Assembly: GCA_016192825.1 (NCBI GenBank)
Contig: JACPTK010000117.1
Span: forward strand, 1-64,000
DNA length: 64,000 nucleotides
Source: Betaproteobacteria bacterium
GTDB lineage: Bacteria > Pseudomonadota > Gammaproteobacteria > Burkholderiales > SG8-41
Reading direction: 5' to 3'
In this document: one piece after another, positions 1 to 6,982 of the stretch
Layout: every line of letters starts with the position of its first letter
Numbering within the stretch: position 1 is the stretch's first letter
Notes under the pieces: generated by a model
Told to the model about the DNA's origin: nothing
The model's database searches: none
Seen by the model: only the letters and a program-made list of their open reading frames with translations
Program-made: the position numbers and the translations under genes

Positions 1-134
1 TCGGCTCGCGGTTTCGCTCCATGCTTCCTTCCCACGCTCGGTCGCCCTCACGCAGTTGCACTTCGCTTCGTTCACTGTGGCCAGCTTACGGGAGGACTTC
101 CACCTCCAAGATCGCGCCCATGCTGGGCGCACAA

Positions 135-163
135 CAAAAAAGCCCTGTCGCGTGACAGGGCTT
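135..163 (-). terminator. Rho-independent terminator of rplU-rpmA
   Basis: On the minus strand a perfect 10-bp stem (AAGCCCTGTC / GACAGGGCTT) with a 4-nt loop is followed by a run of T. It lies about 20 bases past the rpmA stop, the right place to end the L21-L27 transcript. Confidence 0.9.
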
Positions 164-183
164 CGGGTAGGCAGCGCTTCCGC

Positions 184-441
184 TCAGGCGGGAACGATGC
201 TCACCCGCTTGTGGCTGTCCGGGCCCTTTTGCGCGAACTGCACGCGTCCCGTCACTTTCGCGAACAGCGTGTGGTCGCGCCCCACGCCGACGTTGGCGCC
301 GGGATGCACCTGCGTGCCGCGCTGGCGCACGATGATCGAGCCCGCGCTCACCAGCTCGCCGCCGTAGCGCTTGACGCCGAGACGCTTCGACTGCGAGTCG
401 CGCCCGTTGCGCGAGCTGCCGCCCGCCTTTTTGTGTGCCAT
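184..441 (-). CDS. rpmA: 50S ribosomal protein L27
   Basis: Structural protein of the large ribosomal subunit whose N-terminus reaches toward the peptidyl-transferase centre. The 85-residue product begins [16 protein letters not shown] and contains the family signature [17 protein letters not shown], with normal length for L27. It lies about 80 bases downstream of rplU on the same strand, the standard rplU-rpmA operon, and is followed by a strong terminator. It is transcribed leftward, so the next gene of the usual order (often obgE) would lie outside the window. Identity is certain. Confidence 0.98.
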   Translation of the reverse strand: MAHKKAGGSSRNGRDSQSKRLGVKRYGGELVSAGSIIVRQRGTQVHPGANVGVGRDHTLFAKVTGRVQFAQKGPDSHKRVSIVPA

Positions 442-520
442 GACGTTACCTGCTAATGCTGTAAATCGGTCCTGGGGGCATTGGAGGGGCGCATCCCCTC
501 ACTCGTTCCCCCGCTTCTGG

Positions 521-832
521 TCATTCCGCGATGCCGAGGATCTCGATCTCGGTGTAGTTCTGGCGGTGCCCCTGGCTCTTGCGGTAGTGCTTGCGGCGCC
601 GCATCTTGAAGATGCGCACCTTCTCGCCGCGGCCGTGACCGAGCACTTTCGCCTTGACCTTGGCCCCGGCCACGAGGGGGCTACCGATCTTGAGTGCTTC
701 GCCGTCGGCCACCAGCAGCACCTCGTCAAGCAGGATCTCCTGCCCGACCGCTGCGGGAACCTGCTCGATCCTCAGTTTTTCGCCGGCACTGACCCGGTAT
801 TGCTTGCCGCCGGTCTTGACCACCGCGTACAT
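521..832 (-). CDS. rplU: 50S ribosomal protein L21
   Basis: Large-subunit ribosomal protein that binds 23S rRNA. The 103-residue product starts [20 protein letters not shown] and ends with the typical [14 protein letters not shown] basic stretch and a TEIEILGI tail. Length and sequence are normal for bacterial L21. It is the first gene of the rplU-rpmA operon, diverges from ispB as in many proteobacteria, and has a clear sigma-70 promoter just upstream. Confidence 0.98.
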   Translation of the reverse strand: MYAVVKTGGKQYRVSAGEKLRIEQVPAAVGQEILLDEVLLVADGEALKIGSPLVAGAKVKAKVLGHGRGEKVRIFKMRRRKHYRKSQGHRQNYTEIEILGIAE

Positions 833-867
833 GTCGCCGCCCGTTCAGCCTCGTTGGAAAGCCGCGC

Positions 868-896
868 ATTCTACAAAATATGGACGGTTTAGTCAA
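868..896 (-). promoter_or_regulatory. Sigma-70 promoter of rplU-rpmA
   Basis: Reading the minus strand, TTGACT and TAGAAT are separated by exactly 17 bases, a near-consensus housekeeping promoter. The -10 box is about 35 bases upstream of the rplU start. Strength and position fit a ribosomal protein operon. Confidence 0.85.
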
Positions 897-1020
897 AAAA
901 ACCGTGCCGGCGGCCCCGCGGGGTCTGCTATTGACTTCAAGCGGTTAACACGCCGCGGGCGCACGAATCCGGTACGGTTTTTTACTGGTATCATCCCTCT
1001 CCTTTTCGCGGGACGGAACG

Positions 1021-1989
1021 GTGACATTGGAGGCGATACGGGGGTTCATGGAGGCGGACATGCGCGCCGTCGACGCCGTGATCCGGGCCCGCCTCGATTC
1101 CGAAGTGCTGCTGATCCGCCAGGTGGCGGAATACATCGTCGGCGGGGGCGGCAAGCGCCTGCGCCCGATGCTGCTGCTGCTGTCCGCCGGCGCGTTCGGT
1201 TACCCGGGGCCGCACCGCCACGAGCTTGCCGCGGTGGTGGAGTTCATCCACACCGCGACGCTGCTGCACGACGACGTCGTGGACGAATCCGAGCTGCGCC
1301 GCGGACAGGCCACGGCCAACGCGCTGTTTGGCAACGCCGCCGCCGTGCTGGTCGGCGACTTCGTCTATTCGCGCGCGTTCCAGATGATGGTGGAAGTGGA
1401 CAGCCTGCGCGTGCTGCGCGTGCTCGCGGATGCGACCAACGTCATTGCCGAGGGCGAGGTGATGCAGCTCATGAACTGCCACAACCCGGATATCGGGGAA
1501 AACGGCTATCTCGAGGTGATCCGCTGCAAGACGGCGAAGCTGTTCGAGGCGGCCACGCGGCTGGGCGCCATCCTGGGCGGCGCGCCGCGCGTCCAGGAGG
1601 ACGCCGTCGCCGATTACGGTACCCACCTCGGCACGGCGTTTCAGCTGATCGACGACGTGCTCGACTATTCGGGCGAGCAGGCGATGATCGGCAAGAGCGT
1701 GGGCGACGATCTCGCGGAGGGCAAGCCCACGCTGCCGCTGATTTACGCCATCAAGCACGGAACGCCGCAGCAGGCGCAGCTCGTCAGGCACGCCATCGAG
1801 CACGGCGGGCGCGGCGATCTCGCGGCAGTGGTCGAGGCGATCCGCTCGACCGGCGCGCTCGATTACGCAAGCGAGCAGGCGCGCCGGGAAGCCCGCACGG
1901 CATGCGACGCGCTCGCGCGACTGCCGCATTCAAGACACCGCGAATATTTGCTACAATTGGCGGACTTCGCGGTGACGCGGACGTACTAG
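1021..1989 (+). CDS. ispB: Octaprenyl diphosphate synthase (trans-polyprenyl transferase)
   Basis: Extends farnesyl diphosphate with isopentenyl diphosphate to make the side chain of ubiquinone/menaquinone; cytosolic or membrane-associated. The 322-residue product has the first aspartate-rich motif LLHDDVVDES near residue 85 and the second LIDDVLDYSG near residue 213, plus the GGGGKRLRP substrate-binding motif near residue 41. The start is a GTG; upstream in-frame extension is not supported. It is divergent from rplU, a classic gammaproteobacterial and betaproteobacterial arrangement, and ends before a strong terminator and a tRNA gene. Confidence 0.95.
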   Translation: MTLEAIRGFMEADMRAVDAVIRARLDSEVLLIRQVAEYIVGGGGKRLRPMLLLLSAGAFGYPGPHRHELAAVVEFIHTATLLHDDVVDESELRRGQATANALFGNAAAVLVGDFVYSRAFQMMVEVDSLRVLRVLADATNVIAEGEVMQLMNCHNPDIGENGYLEVIRCKTAKLFEAATRLGAILGGAPRVQEDAVADYGTHLGTAFQLIDDVLDYSGEQAMIGKSVGDDLAEGKPTLPLIYAIKHGTPQQAQLVRHAIEHGGRGDLAAVVEAIRSTGALDYASEQARREARTACDALARLPHSRHREYLLQLADFAVTRTY

Positions 1990-2044
1990 AAGTTGGCAGT
2001 AGGAAGTATGCAGTTGGCAGCGTTGGACTGCCAGCGTAATGGGA

Positions 2045-2069
2045 GCGCGGCCAGGCCGCGCCTTTTTTT
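2045..2069 (+). terminator. Rho-independent terminator after ispB
   Basis: GCGCGGC and GCCGCGC form a GC-only stem with a 3-nt loop, followed by C and seven T. It lies 55 bases beyond the ispB stop and upstream of tRNA-Pro. Confidence 0.85.
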
Positions 2070-2117
2070 CGTGGACTGCAAACTGACGACTGGCGGCTGC
2101 CAACTGTGGCATCACGT

Positions 2118-2194
<77 letters not shown>

Positions 2195-2377
2195 TTCTTT
2201 CCCGCCCGCGACCGGCGCACTCGACTCGTGTCGGGGGTTGGGGCAGACTAATCCGTCAGGGCCCGGGCCGTGATCCGCGATCCGGCCGCCGCGCGCTTCG
2301 GCCAGCGGCTCGCCGTCGGATGGACAGATCAATGTGACGACGGCCCGGGGAAAACGCCGGCCGGCAGCGGAGGAGTA

Positions 2378-2617
2378 ATGGCCAAGATCATCCTGCTTGT
2401 CCTCGGGCTGCTCCTCGTTTACTGGATCCTGAAGGGTTACCGCCGCCGGGTCGACGGCGCCGGGTCCGCGACGCCCTCCGCCGGCACGGAGGACATGGTC
2501 CAATGCGCCCAGTGCGGCGTGCATCTGCCACGCAGCGAGAGCATCACCACGCAGGGCAGGTTCTATTGCTCCGCCGAGCACCAGCGGGCGCACCAGTCGG
2601 GACGCGCCGCCTCATGA
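2378..2617 (+). CDS. PP0621-family small membrane protein with cysteine motif
   Basis: The 79-residue product has one N-terminal membrane segment (IILLVLGLLLVYWIL) followed by a soluble part with CAQCGVHLPRSES and FYCSAEHQ, a treble-clef-like metal-binding pattern (C-x2-C ... C-x3-H). The track ORF begins upstream, but ATG 2378 is preceded by GGAGGAG at good distance and gives the natural N-terminus. Its stop overlaps the start of pilS (ATGA), so the two are translationally coupled. The family is commonly found beside pilS in betaproteobacteria; biochemical role unknown. Confidence 0.85.
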   Translation: MAKIILLVLGLLLVYWILKGYRRRVDGAGSATPSAGTEDMVQCAQCGVHLPRSESITTQGRFYCSAEHQRAHQSGRAAS

Positions 2618-4224
2618 GCCCGGTCGGCGTCCAGCGGCCCGCACCCTGGGAGGCGGAAGTCCCCGCGCCCGCGGGCGAGCATCCCGAGCCGTTCTGGCGA
2701 TCGCTGTTCTATTTCAACGGCTATCGGCTGCTGGTCGCGCTGCTGCTGCTGATGAGCGTCGAGGTGTGGGGAGCCAACCTCTGGTTCGGCTCGCGCAACG
2801 TCACGCTGTTCGTGATCGCCGGCATCGGCTACGTGGTGTTCAGCGTCGCGTGCTTCGTGCTGATCAACACGCGCCGGCGCTTCAACCTGCAGCTGGCGCT
2901 GCAGGTGGCGGCCGATGTCGGCTTCGTCGTGGTCATGATCTACGCGAGCAGCGGGATCTCCAGCGGGCTTGGGCTGCTGCTGCTCACCACGCTTGCCGGC
3001 GCCGGGCTGATCAGCCGCGGACGGCTGACGCTGTTTTTCGCCTCGATCGCCAGCATCGGCGTGCTCCTCGAGCACACCTACGAGGTGCTCAGGCTGGACG
3101 CCGCCGAAGCCCAGTTCGTGCAGGCCGGCCTGCTCTCGGCGGCGTACTTCGCGATCGCCTGGCTTGCCCACGCGCTTGCCCGTTACGCGGTGGCGAGCGA
3201 GTCGCTCGCCGAGCAGCGCGGAATCGATCTCGCCAACATGGAGCAGGTGAACCAGCTGGTGATCCGCGACATGCAGGACGGGGTGCTCGTGGTCGACGAG
3301 CGCGGCGTGATCCGCCAGTGCAATGCGCGTGCCGAACGCCTGCTGGGCGCGCTCGCGCGCGACCGCGACGAGACCGCGCTCGCGGAATACGCGCCGGCGC
3401 TCGCCGCGCAATTCGAGTCGTGGCGCATGGGCGCGGACGACAGCCTGGGCACGCCCTTCGGGAACAATGTCAGCGCGCGCTTCGTGCCGATCGGCGGCAG
3501 CCGGAAGGTCGGGGCGGTCGTTTTTCTCGAGGACCAGAGCCGCATCCAGGCCGAGGCGCGCCAATTGAAGCTGGCCGCGCTGGGACGGCTTACCGCCAAC
3601 ATCGCGCACGAGGTCAGGAATCCGCTGGGCGCGATCAGCCACGCCGCGCAGCTGCTGCAGGAGGAGCCCGGCATGGGCGGCACCGCGGCGCGGCTCATCA
3701 CCATCATCAACGAGAACAGCCGCCGCCTCGACCGCATGGTGAACGACGTGTTGCGGCTCAATCGCGGCGATCTCGCGCACCGCGAACGCTTCAGGCTCTC
3801 CGTTTTTCTCGACGATTTCGTCGAGCAGTTCGCGCAGATCGAGAAAATCGACCCCGGCGTGTTCCGCGTCGAGCGCGTGGCCGACCCGGAGATCCTGTTC
3901 GACCGCAGCCATCTCAACCGCGTGATGTGGAACTTGTGCCGCAACGCGCTGCGCCACAGCCGGCGCGGCCCGGCGAGCATCAGGATCCGCATCGCGGCGG
4001 AACGCGCCGGCAGTACTGTAAGATTGGACGTGGTGGACGACGGACCGGGAGTGCCCCCCGAGACGCGGACGCACCTGTTCGAGCCGTTCTTCACCACGGC
4101 CGCCGGAGGCACCGGGCTTGGCCTCTACATCGCGCGCGAAGTGTGCGAGGCGAACAGCGCCACGCTCGATTACATGGAAACCCCGTCGGGCGCGCAGTTT
4201 ACCGTGCGCTGCTCGGTCGGCTAG
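2614..4224 (+). CDS. pilS: Sensor histidine kinase PilS
   Basis: Membrane sensor of the PilS/PilR two-component system that controls pilin (type IV pilus) transcription. The 536-residue product has about six N-terminal membrane helices (residues 30-200), a PAS domain (about 205-320), the H-box AHEVRNPLGAISHA with phospho-acceptor His near residue 332, and a C-terminal ATPase domain with an N-box (NLCRNALRHS), DDGPGVP and GGTGLGLYIA. ATG 2614 is chosen because it overlaps the previous stop. pilR follows after a repeat-filled gap. The type IV pilus role is inferred from the PilR partner and gene context. Confidence 0.9.
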   Translation: MSPVGVQRPAPWEAEVPAPAGEHPEPFWRSLFYFNGYRLLVALLLLMSVEVWGANLWFGSRNVTLFVIAGIGYVVFSVACFVLINTRRRFNLQLALQVAADVGFVVVMIYASSGISSGLGLLLLTTLAGAGLISRGRLTLFFASIASIGVLLEHTYEVLRLDAAEAQFVQAGLLSAAYFAIAWLAHALARYAVASESLAEQRGIDLANMEQVNQLVIRDMQDGVLVVDERGVIRQCNARAERLLGALARDRDETALAEYAPALAAQFESWRMGADDSLGTPFGNNVSARFVPIGGSRKVGAVVFLEDQSRIQAEARQLKLAALGRLTANIAHEVRNPLGAISHAAQLLQEEPGMGGTAARLITIINENSRRLDRMVNDVLRLNRGDLAHRERFRLSVFLDDFVEQFAQIEKIDPGVFRVERVADPEILFDRSHLNRVMWNLCRNALRHSRRGPASIRIRIAAERAGSTVRLDVVDDGPGVPPETRTHLFEPFFTTAAGGTGLGLYIAREVCEANSATLDYMETPSGAQFTVRCSVG

Positions 4225-4228
4225 AACC

Positions 4229-4313
4229 GGTGAGTCGTGATCAGTGAGTGGTGAATGGACTACACCGCCAGGCAGATTTGGCCCACTCACTACTCACCAT
4301 TCACGACTCACGC
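4229..4313. repeat. Inverted pair of GTGAnTn heptamer arms between pilS and pilR
   Basis: The left arm (4229-4258) is built of imperfect 7-mers such as GTGAGTC, GTGATCA, GTGAGTG and GTGAATG; the right arm (4284-4313) is its imperfect reverse complement (CACTCAC...TCACGACTCACGCC). About 25 unrelated bases separate them. The arms could form a long hairpin. The right arm ends only 9 bases before the pilR ATG and leaves no clear ribosome-binding site. Confidence 0.85.
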
Positions 4314-4322
4314 CTTTTCGAA

Positions 4323-5735
4323 ATGAGCGCCAGGTCCCACATCCTCGTCGTCGACGACGAAGCCGACATCCGCGAGCTGCTCGACATGACGCTCGCGCGC
4401 ATGGGGCTGGAGGCGCACTGCGCCTCGACCACCACCGAGGCCTACGCGCTGCTCGCGAAGAACAGCTACGATCTGTGCCTGACCGACATGCGGCTGCCGG
4501 ACGGCGACGGGCTCACGGTGGTGGAATACGTCGCCAAGCACCATCCCAATCTTCCGGTGGCGGTGATTACCGCGCACGGCAGCGCCGAAAACGCGGTCGC
4601 CGCGCTCAAGGCGGGCGCGTTCGACTATCTGGCCAAGCCGGTATCGCTCGACCAGTTGCGCACGCTGGTGCGCTCGGCATTGAAGCTGCCGCGAACCACG
4701 CAGCGGCGCGCGCAGGGAGAAGAGGCGCCGGGGCAGCCGGGAACCCCCCTGCTTATCGGCGATTCCGGGCCGATGCGGGCCGTGCGCGCGATGATCGACC
4801 GCCTGGCGCGCACCCAGGCGCCGATTCACATCACCGGGGAATCGGGGAGCGGCAAGGAACTGGCGGCGCGGCTGATCCACACCAGGGGCTCGCGCAACGA
4901 CGGGCCGTTCGTGCCGGTCAACTGCGGCGCGATTCCCGAGAACCTGATGGAAAGCGAATTCTTCGGCTACAGGAAAGGCGCGTTTACCGGCGCCGCCGCC
5001 GACCGCGGGGGGTTTTTTCAGGCCGCGAGCGGCGGCACGCTGTTCCTCGACGAGGTCGCGGAGCTGCCGTTGCCGATGCAGGTAAAGCTGCTGCGCGCGA
5101 TCCAGGAGAAAAAGGTGCGCAAGGTCGGCTCCACCGGCGAGGATTCCTCGGACGTGCGCATCATCAGCGCCACCCACCGCAGCCTCGGGGAAGAGGTCCA
5201 GCGCGGCAGGTTCCGCCAGGACCTCTATTACCGGCTCAACGTGATCGAGCTCAAGATGCCCGCGCTGCGCGAGATGCGCGAGGACATCCCAGCGCTCGCC
5301 GGGACGATACTCAGGCGCCACGCCGCGGCGGGCGACGACCGCGCATCGCGCCTGTCCGCCGCAGCCGTCGAGCGGCTCGTGAACTACGATTTTCCGGGCA
5401 ATGTGCGCGAGCTCGAGAACGTGCTGGAGCGGGCGCTCGCGCTCACGGCCGGCGCCGAGATCCGGGCCGAGGATTTGCAGCTTGCGCCGGCGCAACTCAC
5501 GCCGGCGCAGGTTGCACCGCCGCCGGTCACGCAAGATGCCACACCGGCGATCCTGTCCGGCCTGCCGCTGCAGGAGCGGCTCGACGCCGTCGAGCGCCAG
5601 GCCATCCTCGCGGCGCTCGAGCAGACGCGCTACAACCGCACCGCGGCAGCGAAGAGGCTTGGGATCACCTTCCGCGCGCTGCGTTATCGCATGGAGCGGC
5701 TCGGCATCAAGGAAGAGCTCGACTCCAAAGGCTGA
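4323..5735 (+). CDS. pilR: Sigma-54-dependent response regulator PilR
   Basis: Response regulator that activates sigma-54 promoters of type IV pilin genes when phosphorylated by PilS. The 470-residue product contains a receiver domain (VVDDEAD; phospho-acceptor in LTDMRLPDGDG near residue 54; FDYLAKPV), an AAA+ domain with Walker A GESGSGKE and the sigma-54 contact loop KGAFTGA near residue 220, and a Fis-type helix-turn-helix (NRTAAAKRLGITFRALRYRM). The track ORF begins 75 bases upstream inside the repeat; ATG 4323 matches the normal receiver-domain start. Confidence 0.92.
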   Translation: MSARSHILVVDDEADIRELLDMTLARMGLEAHCASTTTEAYALLAKNSYDLCLTDMRLPDGDGLTVVEYVAKHHPNLPVAVITAHGSAENAVAALKAGAFDYLAKPVSLDQLRTLVRSALKLPRTTQRRAQGEEAPGQPGTPLLIGDSGPMRAVRAMIDRLARTQAPIHITGESGSGKELAARLIHTRGSRNDGPFVPVNCGAIPENLMESEFFGYRKGAFTGAAADRGGFFQAASGGTLFLDEVAELPLPMQVKLLRAIQEKKVRKVGSTGEDSSDVRIISATHRSLGEEVQRGRFRQDLYYRLNVIELKMPALREMREDIPALAGTILRRHAAAGDDRASRLSAAAVERLVNYDFPGNVRELENVLERALALTAGAEIRAEDLQLAPAQLTPAQVAPPPVTQDATPAILSGLPLQERLDAVERQAILAALEQTRYNRTAAAKRLGITFRALRYRMERLGIKEELDSKG

Positions 5736-5756
5736 ACGCGTGCCGCGCGTTCAGCC
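5730..5756 (+). terminator. Hairpin overlapping the pilR stop codon
   Basis: A perfect 11-bp inverted repeat (GGCTGAACGCG / CGCGTTCAGCC) with a 5-nt loop. The pilR TGA lies inside the first arm, and the second arm ends just before the AAGGA preceding ampD. There is no T-run, so it may be an mRNA-stabilising or partial terminator hairpin rather than a strong terminator. Confidence 0.6.
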
Positions 5757-5784
5757 TCAATCAAGGAATGAACCCAGAATCGCT

Positions 5785-6411
5785 TTGCCACCGAGACTGC
5801 GCATCAATAGCGACGGATGGGTTGAAGGCATAAGGTTCATTCCTTCGCCCAACTGCGACGAGCGGCCCGCTGGCGGCGCGGTGGACCTGCTGGTCATCCA
5901 CTACATCAGCCTGCCGCCCGGCGAATTCGGCGGGCCGGGCGTCGTCGAGCTGTTCACCAATCGCCTCGACCCGGCTGCGCATCCGTTCTACGCCTCGATC
6001 GCGGGCCTGAAGGCGTCGGCGCATTTCCTGATCCGGCGCGACGGCGAGCTCATCCAGTTCGTGCCGTGCGGGAAGCGTGCGTGGCACGCGGGTGCTTCGA
6101 GCTGGAAGGGCAGGGCGCGCTGCAATGATTTTTCGATCGGGATCGAAGTGGAGGGTTCCGGCGAGGCGCCGTTCACGGACAGGCAGTACGATCGGCTCGC
6201 CGCGCTCACGCGTGCGCTGAAGGCGCGTTATCCGATCCGGGACATCGTCGGGCATGCCGACGTCGCGCCGGGCAGGAAGGACGATCCGGGGCCGCACTTC
6301 GACTGGGCGCGCTTACGCGCGATGCTCGAGATTAATCGCCACGCCGCCAGCAAAACAGGAACCGCCAAGACGCCAAGACGCCAACCAAGGGCGAAGCACA
6401 AATTGAGATAG
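5785..6411 (+). CDS. ampD: 1,6-anhydro-N-acetylmuramyl-L-alanine amidase AmpD
   Basis: Cytosolic zinc amidase of peptidoglycan recycling; its loss derepresses AmpC beta-lactamase in species with AmpR. The protein has the Amidase_2 pattern: LLVIHYISLPPGEFGG near the N-terminus with a zinc His, HPFYASI, SAHFLIRRDGELIQFV, WHAG, NDFSIGIEVEG and GHADVAPGRKDDPGPHFDW with the remaining ligands. The start is uncertain: no ATG fits, TTG 5785 is the best in-frame choice, with CTG 5797 the alternative. The last ~19 residues (KTGTAKTPRRQPRAKHKLR) lie beyond the family end and are encoded by a dispersed CGCCAAGA repeat. Confidence 0.88.
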   Translation: MPPRLRINSDGWVEGIRFIPSPNCDERPAGGAVDLLVIHYISLPPGEFGGPGVVELFTNRLDPAAHPFYASIAGLKASAHFLIRRDGELIQFVPCGKRAWHAGASSWKGRARCNDFSIGIEVEGSGEAPFTDRQYDRLAALTRALKARYPIRDIVGHADVAPGRKDDPGPHFDWARLRAMLEINRHAASKTGTAKTPRRQPRAKHKLR

Positions 6412-6851
6412 CTTCCTTGCACGAGACAGACTTGTAGGATTGCCTCGGTGCGTCTGAGGCAAAGTCACTTTTCTCTCTGTCGATGATGCCCGCGCGTTGA
6501 GCGGCGATTTTTTTCGTCCGCTCGAACGCGGGCGGCCTCTGGACCCTGCTCGGCAAGCATTCACCGTAATCGCGTCGGCCGCCTGCGCGCCTGCGTGGTC
6601 GCATCCCGCAAGCGGGCCCCTGCTCCGCGCTCCGGCGCGCGCCAAACCGGCGCTGTGCGTCCGTTTTAGCCTTGATTATCCATAATTTTTCGCGAGTTTC
6701 AGGCGGCGCTGACTGCATTTTGACCAGTGTCGTACGGCTGCTCAAAACATGAGCAGTTTTGCCCCTTCTTTCATCACCTTGCCCATGTTTTTTCCAGTAA
6801 AAACGCGTATTTAAGAAAAAGTTCAAAAACCTGTTGCGTTCGTAAAATCAG
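6412..6851. other. Gene-free region between ampD and nrdA with a REP-like hairpin
   Basis: No convincing gene is seen; the short ORFs here lack family features. At about 6488-6532 sits one copy of the dispersed hairpin family whose arms contain CGTTGAGCGG and CCGCTCGAACG. The 3' half (6720-6980) is AT-richer and holds the nrdA control region. Confidence 0.6.
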
Positions 6852-6900
6852 GCTACTAGAATTTGTTAAAAAATCGCCGATAACCACAAGATATTGTGGT
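6852..6900 (+). promoter_or_regulatory. Probable NrdR operator (two boxes) upstream of nrdAB
   Basis: At 6883-6900, ACCACAAGATATTGTGGT is a near-perfect palindrome that matches the known NrdR-box pattern (ACACWATATATWGTGT). Exactly 31 bases upstream, 6852-6869 is a weaker match sharing ACTAGA..TTTGT. Paired boxes about 31 bp apart on the same helix face are the known NrdR arrangement. NrdR would repress the downstream reductase genes when dATP/ATP-loaded. Family knowledge plus sequence match; no footprint. Confidence 0.75.
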
Positions 6901-6982
6901 CATTCAAGGAGCAGAGGATTGAAGCACGGGGAGGAGAGCCTCCCCTTGAGTCAAAAAACACATAAAACTCAAGGAGTTATGA

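Noticed and set aside
1-130. Possible gene or mobile-element end at the left edge
   Set aside because: Only about 130 bases, no consistent frame or recognisable repeat terminus.
2563-4290. 575-residue minus-strand ORF opposite pilS
   Set aside because: Shadow of pilS; composition is Arg/Ala/His-rich with no domain.
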